Under the pieces are notes generated by a model. That model was not told the DNA's origin, did no database searches, and saw nothing but the letters and a program-made list of their open reading frames with translations. A stretch of DNA of 6,204 nucleotides from Bacillota bacterium (GTDB lineage: Bacteria > Bacillota > UBA4882 > UBA10575): contig JAAZDX010000118.1 in the NCBI GenBank assembly GCA_012512605.1, positions 1 to 6,204 of the forward strand. The letters run 5' to 3'. The number at the start of each line of letters is the position of its first letter. Position 1 is the stretch's first letter. The position numbers were made by a program, and so were the translations under genes. This document shows positions 1-6,184 of this stretch, one piece after another.

Positions 1-79
1 CTCTTTCGAAGTGGGTTTGTCCGGTCCTCCGCGGTCGTTTGGAGGACTTTCGGCTTCCTCTAGGAGGTCCAGCCTATTA
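1..79 (-). other. Untranslated stretch after the TIGR02530 gene with two inverted repeats
   Basis: No ATG, GTG or TTG occurs on the minus strand here, so this is untranslated and flgE, if next, starts beyond the edge. Two inverted repeats are visible. In the first, message bases 47-41 (GTCCTCC) pair perfectly with 30-24 (GGAGGAC) across a ten-base loop. In the second, 74-71 GGCU pairs with 55-52 AGCC, enclosing CCUC (67-64)/GAGG (60-57) with a three-base CUA loop. Neither is followed by a U-run, so neither is a convincing terminator. The last 22 bases resemble the start of a cyclic-di-GMP-I riboswitch (see findings), but the element is cut and I do not annotate it as such. Confidence 0.55.
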
Positions 80-469
80 CTACTGGACAAAAACCGCACT
101 GTCGATATTGGTAAAAACGTTCTCTTTTAGACTACGCGCATCTACCGCCGTAATCACGGTTCGGTTCTCCACACTAACCACCAAAGCAACTTGGTCCAAG
201 ACCACCAGAGACTCTTTACACCCCTTCACCTGCGCTTTATGGACCGCCTCTTGAATACCCGCCATGTCCTGCGGAGTAAGGCTAATGCCCCGTTCCATCA
301 TGCGCTTTTGGGCATGAGCCGAAATTTTCAGCTCCGTGCCGAGTTTTGATTCCAGGATCTTCTGGAAATCGCCACTGGTACCAGTCGGCGTTACCGGTTT
401 TCGCGCCGTCGGGGTGACTCTGGGGACTGGCGTTACCGGTGGAATTGGTGGAAAGATCCGATCGGTCAT
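80..469 (-). CDS. Small flagellar operon protein, TIGR02530 ('flg_new') family, function unknown
   Basis: 129 residues from the ATG at 469. Another ATG at 475 would add two residues, but the AGGGGG site abuts it directly and lies six bases from the second ATG, so 469 is preferred. Residues 5-31 are a proline/threonine-rich, probably disordered arm with VTP three times (12, 18, 26). The conserved core starts about residue 34: 'FQKIL...LKISAHAQKRMMERGI', then 'LDQVALVVSVENRTVITAVD', a pattern I recognise from the family found between flgD and flgE in many clostridia and bacilli. There is no signal peptide or membrane helix, so it begins in the cytoplasm. No biochemical role is established; the position suggests hook assembly or export. 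It is the last gene before the left edge. Confidence 0.85.
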   Translation of the reverse strand: MTDRIFPPIPPVTPVPRVTPTARKPVTPTGTSGDFQKILESKLGTELKISAHAQKRMMERGISLTPQDMAGIQEAVHKAQVKGCKESLVVLDQVALVVSVENRTVITAVDARSLKENVFTNIDSAVFVQ

Positions 470-480
470 CTTCATCCCCC

Positions 481-1074
481 CTAAGCAAACCCCCAGACAT
501 CAACGAGGGGTATTTCTTCCTCTGTTTCTCCGTTCTGGCAAACGATATAGGGCTCACCGTTTTTAAGCCGGTAGTCCGTGACCAATACTTCCCGAAAATC
601 CACGATTTCCCCAATTTCGTTGTAGACGCGCACCAATGCTTTCTTGCCTACAACCCCGTACAGATACTGTTCCAAGCCCTTCTCATCCATTACCGAAAGG
701 ATCTGTTCGGCTCGAATCTCCCGACCGCTGTCCAACGCCAAGTAAGTTTGGCCATCATAATTACGTACGCCGGTAACTTGGCCGTAGACCAACTCGGTCA
801 GACCCCCTTCGTGGAAATTCCGGGCAATTATAGGCCGGCCGATCATCGCCGTTGCTTGTTGAAATTCACTAACCCGGTAAAGGTTCTGCATCTGCTCTAA
901 AGTGGTAAACTGGGCCATCTGGGCGATAAAATCCCGGTCTTTCAACGGATCCAGTGGGTCCTGATAACGGAGTTCCGTAACCAATAGGTGTAGAAAGGCG
1001 TCTTTCCCCATCATCTGGTTGGTCGAACTGATCGGGTTTGTACTGGTATTTCCACCCCCAACAGGTGTAACCAT
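481..1074 (-). CDS. flgD: Flagellar hook capping/assembly protein FlgD
   Basis: 197 residues. The start is ATG at 1074 with GGAGGTG (1086-1080) five bases upstream. FlgD sits at the tip of the growing hook as a scaffold for adding FlgE subunits and is itself exported. Residues about 10-70 hold the conserved N-terminal FlgD domain, including MGKDAFLHLLVTELRYQDPLDP and 'FIAQMAQFTTLEQMQNL'. From about 78 to 130 comes a small beta-rich domain ('IGRPI...GQVTGV...DGQTYLAL'), the usual end in short Gram-positive FlgD such as B. subtilis YlxG (about 140 residues). Here a further segment, 142-195, looks like a second copy of that domain, which explains the extra length. The stop is five bases from the first candidate start of the next gene. 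Confidence 0.95.
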   Translation of the reverse strand: MVTPVGGGNTSTNPISSTNQMMGKDAFLHLLVTELRYQDPLDPLKDRDFIAQMAQFTTLEQMQNLYRVSEFQQATAMIGRPIIARNFHEGGLTELVYGQVTGVRNYDGQTYLALDSGREIRAEQILSVMDEKGLEQYLYGVVGKKALVRVYNEIGEIVDFREVLVTDYRLKNGEPYIVCQNGETEEEIPLVDVWGFA

Positions 1075-1092
1075 CTTTTCACCTCCAATCCC

Positions 1093-2808
1093 TTAGATTC
1101 TCAGGTTAACCATGCCGTGCCAGGCTTCCTCCCCCAAAATTTGCTCTTCCAATACGTACATTTCGGCGGTCGGGTTCCACCCGGCGTTTCGTTTAAACTG
1201 TTCACCACTGGTCATGTTCTGGTTCGGCATCTGGGAATCGGTTCCGGTCTGCACGCCAACCTGAAGCAGATCAACCTGCAAGCCAGCCTCCTCCAACGCT
1301 GAACGGAGCTCCGGTAAGTTCGCTTCAATCAAGGATTGGACGCCCTGGGTTTCCGTGACGAACCGCGCCGCGACCAAATCCCGTTCCAGCACAAGGGAAA
1401 GTTCTAATTTACCCAATTCGGCCGGTTCCAGTTGAATTTGGATCTTGGTGACTCCGTCCTTCACCATGAGACGAGCACCGCTCATAATCTGTGTGGCCAA
1501 ATCTTCCCTGGCGTTTTCGGGAGCGACCGGCTCGGGCTGGACCGCAGTGACTTCCGGATTCTGTTCGCGGATCGGGGCTTCACCCACAACCGGACTAAAG
1601 TTCTGGCCAAGCAGATCCCTATTTAGATGGGATTCCTTTGCCGCCGTTTCCGCCCTAAATGCGGTTTTCGCTTCGTGCTCCGTCGTAGCCAACGGTGCCG
1701 TCAAAGCGTCGTGGTCTTCGCCATCAGTTTCGGCAGTTTCAACACTACCAAATCCCGCAGGATTTTCCGCTTTAATGGTAGCCATATCGGCTTGGGAAGT
1801 CCCCATGATCCCAACCGTACGCGCGGTTTTAACTTCCGTTGACTCAGCCCTCGCCGCGGTTCCAACCATAACAGCGCTTTCAGCGGTTCTAACGGGGTCA
1901 GCCGTTTCGGGCATGCTGGATGTACTTATCTGTGTCTCAGGTGTTTCGCTTAAATTGGGTTCGATCTTTGTTGCGGTTGTTGCGATGAAATTGAAGTTTC
2001 CCGCAGTCTCAACAGTTTCACTTTTTCCCGCGGGTGCCCCGGTCGCGACTGCCGCGGCGGCTTGCACGGTATTATCCCTTTTTCCTTCTGCTGTGCTTAA
2101 CTCCGGTTGGGGTTGGGAATCGGTGCTCGCGTCTACAGAAATTCCCGCCGGTTCCTTCATCGCATTATGCTCGAAAGGAGTATGGTCCTGGCTTTCATGC
2201 ATAGTCATGGTTTCCGCCGTGGAATGGACCGGTGTTTCCGGGCTATTGGTGTCGAAGCGCGCTGACGACTGCGGTTCTGTTTCTTCCCTTATACCCTCTA
2301 TGCCTTCACCCTCCGCAGTCTCCACAGAAAGCTCATTCGCTTCGAGCCCGGGCTCGTCCACTGCGGTTCCGACTAACCTTTCTTCCTCAGGCGCTTCCGC
2401 TATTGCTTCCAACGTCTCGGCAAAATCTGCTTGGATAGAAACAGCTGCTTCCGGTGCCGGGTCTGTATGCTGCAGCAAAAGCTCACCATCGTTTTCAACT
2501 GCCGCCAGCAACTCCGCTTCGGCTTCACCCTCAGCAACCTGTTCCTGTACCACGACCAATGTGGCAAGCTCTGGATACAGAAGCATGAGCTTCGACCATA
2601 ACTCCTCGTTGCCCTCCCGGCTATTCTGTAGGGATTTCTTCGCCTTCTCCTTTTCGTCCGTAATTAGACCGTCGAAAAGCCGGTGAAATTTCTTGTCGTC
2701 CGTCTCTTTTAAAGAAGCCGGACTTTTTGCACTCCCCGCCCGGGCTGCTTCGGTCTGGGTAAAAATCACCTGCTCCGTCCGTTCTCCTAACCCTGCTGCG
2801 ACTTGCAA
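1093..2808 (-). CDS. fliK: Flagellar hook-length control protein FliK
   Basis: 571 residues from the TTG at 2808, chosen for the excellent ribosome binding site and the MQVAAG-type opening. The frame stays open upstream to 3015, but that part overlaps motE and reads unlike FliK. FliK is exported while the hook grows, measures its length and switches the export gate from hook to filament substrates. Residues about 98-391 form a low-complexity, probably disordered linker rich in Ala, Glu, Thr, Ser and Val, with repeated 'ETAE/VETA/RTAE' motifs. The conserved C-terminal Flg_hook domain (PF02120-like) spans about 437-518, with the signature LEPAELGKLEL at 460-470, the segment that acts on FlhB in characterised homologues. 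A tail of about 50 residues follows. Length is within the broad FliK range. Eighteen bases separate it from flgD. Confidence 0.94.
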   Translation of the reverse strand: MQVAAGLGERTEQVIFTQTEAARAGSAKSPASLKETDDKKFHRLFDGLITDEKEKAKKSLQNSREGNEELWSKLMLLYPELATLVVVQEQVAEGEAEAELLAAVENDGELLLQHTDPAPEAAVSIQADFAETLEAIAEAPEEERLVGTAVDEPGLEANELSVETAEGEGIEGIREETEPQSSARFDTNSPETPVHSTAETMTMHESQDHTPFEHNAMKEPAGISVDASTDSQPQPELSTAEGKRDNTVQAAAAVATGAPAGKSETVETAGNFNFIATTATKIEPNLSETPETQISTSSMPETADPVRTAESAVMVGTAARAESTEVKTARTVGIMGTSQADMATIKAENPAGFGSVETAETDGEDHDALTAPLATTEHEAKTAFRAETAAKESHLNRDLLGQNFSPVVGEAPIREQNPEVTAVQPEPVAPENAREDLATQIMSGARLMVKDGVTKIQIQLEPAELGKLELSLVLERDLVAARFVTETQGVQSLIEANLPELRSALEEAGLQVDLLQVGVQTGTDSQMPNQNMTSGEQFKRNAGWNPTAEMYVLEEQILGEEAWHGMVNLRI

Positions 2809-2813
2809 TCTTT

Positions 2814-2823
2814 CACCTCCTTT
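2814..2823 (-). promoter_or_regulatory. Ribosome binding site that fixes the fliK start
   Basis: The message reads AAAGGAGGTG, a near-perfect Shine-Dalgarno, five bases before TTG at 2808. The same GAGGTGAAA context precedes motE and flgD. An in-frame ATG at 2826 has its only possible site (AAGGA) nearer and weaker, and initiation there would bury the strong site within codons 2-4. This argues for the TTG. Confidence 0.8.
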
Positions 2824-2837
2824 CATTTTTCCTTCTT

Positions 2838-2882
2838 CTTTACTTATGGAAGGGAACTGCCGGTCGGCAATTCCAAGTAAAG
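2838..2882 (-). promoter_or_regulatory. Two-tier RNA stem-loop in the motE-fliK gap
   Basis: Seen directly: the message carries CUUUACUU (2882-2875) and its exact complement AAGUAAAG (2845-2838). Nested inside is GGAAUUGCC (2874-2866) pairing with GGCAGUUCC (2861-2853) through nine pairs, one of them G.U, around a four-base GACC loop. The two helices stack directly on the 5' side and are separated by a seven-base bulge (2852-2846) on the 3' side. The element ends about 18 bases before the fliK GGAGGTG site. No U-run follows, so it is not a standard intrinsic terminator. A role in message stability, processing or tuning fliK translation is inference. Confidence 0.6.
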
Positions 2883-2899
2883 CTTTATGATTTTTGTGG

Positions 2900-3487
2900 C
2901 TAGTGGCCCGATATTTCAGCCATGTACTTCGAACTCTGCTCCGGTGGCAATGTTTCCAGGATTCGCCCTGCTCTCCTTGGTTCGAGCAGGGACAAAACAG
3001 CAACCCCCATCTCAAACGGCATCTTCAAAAGGTTTTCACCGGCAACTTCCGGGCTCATCGCTTCCAAAAGCCGTGCCGCCGTTACATACCGATCCTGATT
3101 AATCTCCTCCAACTCTTGGGTACGACGGAATTCCGCCTGTTGCTCCGCCATTTTTCGTTCTTGAAGCGCTAAATACTCTTCTTTTTCTTGTAAAGCAACC
3201 AACTGCTCGATCAGCGTCTGGCGCTCCGTCTCCAGTCTTTCCGCTTCGCTCGCCAGCGCATCGGCTTTTGCCGTCAACTCTTCTTCCCGTTCTTGTAGGA
3301 AACCCATGTTCTGTAAGCCTAATCGATAGGCTTCGGGCACTTCCTCCCAACCGGGAATCGTGGATAAAGCAACTAAAATCGCTGGTTTTAGTTCAATGTA
3401 ATTATACTGGTCGAGAATATATAAGAAGCCGAAAACCGAACCAATAAACAGGAAAGCGGTTAAAATCCCGGCGATGTAACGAAACAT
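2900..3487 (-). CDS. ylxF: MotE/YlxF-family flagellar membrane protein (MgtE N-terminal-like domain)
   Basis: 195 residues with three visible parts: a single N-terminal membrane helix at about 5-25, a Glu/Gln/Lys/Leu-rich coiled coil at about 65-130, and a C-terminal helical domain at about 135-190 resembling the MgtE N-domain ('LLEAMSPEVAGENLLKM', then 'RAGRILETLPPE'). This is the architecture of YlxF of Bacillus subtilis, encoded in the same place between fliJ and fliK, and of the MotE family. In alpha-proteobacteria MotE is a periplasmic chaperone for the stator-associated MotC; in Bacillota its job is not established. With an uncleaved N-terminal helix, the coiled coil probably lies outside the membrane. 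The start is ATG with GAGGTG seven bases upstream, that site overlapping the fliJ stop. A 91-nt gap, the longest between genes here, follows before fliK. Confidence 0.88.
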   Translation of the reverse strand: MFRYIAGILTAFLFIGSVFGFLYILDQYNYIELKPAILVALSTIPGWEEVPEAYRLGLQNMGFLQEREEELTAKADALASEAERLETERQTLIEQLVALQEKEEYLALQERKMAEQQAEFRRTQELEEINQDRYVTAARLLEAMSPEVAGENLLKMPFEMGVAVLSLLEPRRAGRILETLPPEQSSKYMAEISGH

Positions 3488-3499
3488 TCTCTTTCACCT

Positions 3500-3937
3500 C
3501 TAATTACGATAAATCTGGGTAATAGCGATCTCATCCAGGGTTTTCTGTTCTTCGCGGAGTCGCTCCTCCGCTTCGGCCCGCGCTCTTTTCTCTTTCAGTT
3601 TTTCCATCACTTTTGTTTCTTTCCGCGCCTGGACCAAGACTGTACGGGCCTGCTCAACCTCATTTTCTTGGCAAACTCGTCGCGCGTTCGTTTCATCCTG
3701 TTTCCGCCGTAAATACGCCAAGTATTTACTGCTGGAAAGGAGGTGTTCGAGGCTGATCACACCAACCGAGAGCTGCTCCGTCTCCGCTTCCCGTTGCTTT
3801 TTGACCGTCTGTAACGTGGCCAATTCCTCCTCGATCCGCCAGAGTTTGATCTGTTCTTCTTTGAAGCGAGTACGGCACTGGTCTTCATGGTGTTTGCGTA
3901 GGTTTAAAATTGGTTGGAATTTAAATTTAAAGGACAC
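3500..3937 (-). CDS. fliJ: Flagellar export protein FliJ
   Basis: 145 residues, typical length. The start is GTG at 3937, inside the fliI 3' end, preceded by AGGAG about five bases upstream. The opening MSFKFKFQPILNLRKHHED is characteristic: FliJ begins with a short F-x-F/F-x-L stretch followed by 'L.LR...E'. The rest is predicted to be an almost unbroken antiparallel two-helix coiled coil rich in Glu, Lys, Arg and Gln, with no membrane segment. FliJ is the gamma-like central stalk of the FliI ring; it touches the export gate protein FlhA and recycles export chaperones. The sequence is poorly conserved in general, so the call rests on the N-terminus, coiled-coil shape, length and position right after fliI. 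A tandem of FliI and FliJ on one message fits their complex. Confidence 0.92.
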   Translation of the reverse strand: MSFKFKFQPILNLRKHHEDQCRTRFKEEQIKLWRIEEELATLQTVKKQREAETEQLSVGVISLEHLLSSSKYLAYLRRKQDETNARRVCQENEVEQARTVLVQARKETKVMEKLKEKRARAEAEERLREEQKTLDEIAITQIYRN

Positions 3938-5282
3938 CTTCTCCTACCTCCGCCACCAAGGTTTGTAACATCTCTACGGTCTGTGCCAGTGATATATTCT
4001 CCTCAATATCCTGCCGTAAAAATTTTTGAATGGCCGGGTACATCTTGATCGCTAAGTCAACCCGGGGATTGCTTCCCTTCGCGTACGCCCCGATATTGAT
4101 CAAATCTTCATTTGCTCGATAGACCGCCATGAGTTCGCGGACGGTAGCCGCTGCTTTGCGGTGTTCGCTTGAAGCCAGGTCAATCATTAACCGGCTCACA
4201 CTAGCCAAGATATCGATGGCCGGGTAATGATTCTCATGGGCCAAATCCCGCGAAAGGACGATATGTCCGTCCAAGGTTCCTCGCACGGTGTCGGCAACCG
4301 GCTCATTCATATCGTCGCCTTCGACCAAGACTGTATACAGTGCGGTAATACTGCCCCGTTCTGCGGTGCCGGACCTTTCCAAAAGCTTCGGGATGAGAGC
4401 AAACACTGAAGGAGTATAACCCCGCGTCGCCGGCGGTTCGCCTACGGCCAGACCCACTTCACGCTGGGCCAGAGCAAAACGGGTTATCGAATCCATCATC
4501 AACATGACATTGGCACCCTGGTCCCGAAAATATTCGGCAATCGCCGTCGCGGTGTAAGCCCCTTTAATCCGGACCAATGCTGGCTGGTCAGAAGTGGCCG
4601 CAACCACAACGGAACGGGCCAAGCCCTCCGGTCCCAGGTCTTTCTCGATAAACTCCTTTACTTCCCGGCCCCGCTCCCCAATCAGGCCGATCACATTGAC
4701 ATCGGCCGCTGAATTACGGGCAATCATCCCCAGCAGTGTACTTTTACCAACCCCGCTCCCGGCAAAGATCCCCAGCCGCTGACCCTGGCCACAGGTTAGC
4801 AACCCATCAATCGCTTTAACCCCCAAAGATAAGGGTTTTTCGATCCGGGACCGGGCTAACGGGTTCCGGACATCCGCCATCAGGGGGTAATAACCGCTAG
4901 TCTTCGGTTTTTCCCGGCCATCAATCGGCCATCCCAGCCCATCCAAAACGCGGCCAAGCAACCCTTCACCCACGGGCGTTTCCAAGGTGCGGTCCAGGGC
5001 GACAACTTCAGAACCGGGTCCGATCCCCTCCATTTCCCCTAAAGGAAGAAGAAGGGCTTTCCCCGCCCGGAAGCCAACCACTTCACCCAGGACCTGTTGG
5101 CCGGAGCGTGTCTTCAGGTAACAAACTTCACCTACATACGTCGGGGGTCCTTCGGCCTCAAGCGTCAGGCCGATCACCTTCTCCACTTGTCCCAAGCGGC
5201 AAAGCGGCTCAACCGCCGCCAACTTTTTCCGGTAAGGATCCGCGCAAAAAGCGGGGAACCCCTCTTGCAAAGTCCTCCCCAT
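3927..5282 (-). CDS. fliI: Flagellum-specific ATP synthase/export ATPase FliI
   Basis: 451 residues, close to the usual 435-455. FliI hydrolyses ATP at the base of the flagellar type III secretion system and helps load and unfold substrates; it is related to the F1 beta subunit. Residues about 1-20 would be the FliH-binding tip and about 25-95 the beta-barrel domain. The core holds Walker A AGSGVGKST at 174-182, the GERGREVKEF segment at 202-211 with the expected catalytic glutamate, and Walker B NVMLMMDSITR at 258-268. The diagnostic FliI stretch GEPPATRGYTPSVFA follows at 281-295, then EGDDMNEPVADTVRG at 321-335. All key residues are intact, so it should be active. The ATG lies two bases after the fliH stop with only a weak AGG upstream, so translation is probably coupled to fliH. 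The 3' end overlaps fliJ by 11 bases. Confidence 0.98.
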   Translation of the reverse strand: MGRTLQEGFPAFCADPYRKKLAAVEPLCRLGQVEKVIGLTLEAEGPPTYVGEVCYLKTRSGQQVLGEVVGFRAGKALLLPLGEMEGIGPGSEVVALDRTLETPVGEGLLGRVLDGLGWPIDGREKPKTSGYYPLMADVRNPLARSRIEKPLSLGVKAIDGLLTCGQGQRLGIFAGSGVGKSTLLGMIARNSAADVNVIGLIGERGREVKEFIEKDLGPEGLARSVVVAATSDQPALVRIKGAYTATAIAEYFRDQGANVMLMMDSITRFALAQREVGLAVGEPPATRGYTPSVFALIPKLLERSGTAERGSITALYTVLVEGDDMNEPVADTVRGTLDGHIVLSRDLAHENHYPAIDILASVSRLMIDLASSEHRKAAATVRELMAVYRANEDLINIGAYAKGSNPRVDLAIKMYPAIQKFLRQDIEENISLAQTVEMLQTLVAEVGEGVL

Positions 5283-5284
5283 CT

Positions 5285-6184
5285 TTAGCTACCTACTTCT
5301 TTAAAAGCCTGATAGATCTTGGCTAGTTGTTGTTGAAGCCTGGCGTCGACCTCCCCCAAATTACTCTGGAGAATAAAGTCGCCCGGTTCCAAGTTGGGAT
5401 CGGTCACCACTTGCAGCCTTGGCGACTCCGTAAAGAGGTTGCGGATCTCCCGGAGGTTTTGGATGAGAAAGGCCTCATCCTCCTGGGCGATGCGGATCGT
5501 TACCTCCGTCGCCCCGGCGACTTTTCCCGTGGCGACCCGAATCATCTCCAGCCATTGGTCGGGGTTGACTTTTAACTCGCTGTTAATTATTTTTTCGGCA
5601 ATATCAACGGCTAACTTGAGGATTTCCGCTTCGGAATTAAGAATCCGGGTTTTTCGCTCTTCTTCTGCCTGGTTGATCAGATTAAGCGCTTCCGCCTTCG
5701 CTTCCTGTAAAGCCGTTTCCGCCGCCGCGATCTTTTCCGCCCACGCCCTTTCCCCTTCGGCTTGTCCGGCAGCCCATCCTTCTTCGTAACCACGGTCGTG
5801 GGCCTCTTTCTTCAAGCGTTCACACTCGGCGGCGGTCTCCTTTTTGGCTTGTGCCAATTCTTCCGCGGTTTGCTGCCGCTCTTCTTCAAGCTCGGCCAAG
5901 ACTGCATCCGCTTCCCTGCGGGCCTCCGCCAGAATCTCCTCCGCTTGCTGCCGGGCGTTCTCTAGTCGGCGCTCCGCCGCTACTTCCGGCGGCAGGGAAA
6001 GATCATCTTCTGCTTCACCGGCTTCGTGGGCCTGGTCTGCCAGCACCTCCGCCACCGCCGCAGTTTCCTCCTGTGCGGCCAACAATTCACGGCAGGCCAT
6101 CACTATGTCGGGAACGTCGATAAAACAGACTTCCCTTTTTATCGTTGGCTCCTTAATTATTTTCGACCTAGACAATGATCTCAT
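5285..6184 (-). CDS. fliH: Flagellar export ATPase regulator FliH
   Basis: 299 residues from the ATG at 6184; an in-frame TTG at 6202 would add six residues but lies deeper in fliG. The chosen start has GGAGAGG just upstream and gives the MRSLSRSKIIK opening usual for Gram-positive FliH. FliH is the peripheral stalk of the flagellar type III export apparatus: a dimer that binds FliI, holds it in check and brings it to the export gate. Residues about 66-180 are a long Glu/Ala/Lys/Gln-rich coiled coil. Within it lies a GxxxG ladder (Gly 132, 136, 140, 144), a known FliH hallmark. Residues about 180-299 form the FliH/V-ATPase E-like domain, with a conserved-looking stretch LEPGDFILQSNLGEVDARL near the end. 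No tryptophan precedes residue 137, whereas Salmonella FliH uses two N-terminal tryptophans for docking. It is two bases from fliI. Confidence 0.95.
   Translation of the reverse strand: MRSLSRSKIIKEPTIKREVCFIDVPDIVMACRELLAAQEETAAVAEVLADQAHEAGEAEDDLSLPPEVAAERRLENARQQAEEILAEARREADAVLAELEEERQQTAEELAQAKKETAAECERLKKEAHDRGYEEGWAAGQAEGERAWAEKIAAAETALQEAKAEALNLINQAEEERKTRILNSEAEILKLAVDIAEKIINSELKVNPDQWLEMIRVATGKVAGATEVTIRIAQEDEAFLIQNLREIRNLFTESPRLQVVTDPNLEPGDFILQSNLGEVDARLQQQLAKIYQAFKEVGS

Noticed and set aside
282..614. A 110-codon minus-strand frame spanning the flgD/TIGR02530 junction
   Set aside because: It overlaps two well-supported genes in another frame and has no domain or suitable ribosome binding site.
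439..900. A 153-codon plus-strand frame opposite flgD
   Set aside because: No recognisable protein features, and it is fully antisense to a clear flgD.
1445..2686. A 413-codon open frame on the plus strand
   Set aside because: It lies wholly antisense to fliK, is Ser/Ala/Val-rich without recognisable domains, and mirrors the Ala/Glu/Thr-rich FliK linker. It is a compositional shadow.
2838..2882. Intrinsic terminator between motE and fliK
   Set aside because: The hairpin is followed by AAGAAGGAAAAA in the message, not a U-run, and it lies inside an evident operon.
3099..3350. An 83-codon minus-strand frame within motE
   Set aside because: It is out of frame inside the motE coiled-coil region, Arg/Gly-rich, with no supporting site or homology.
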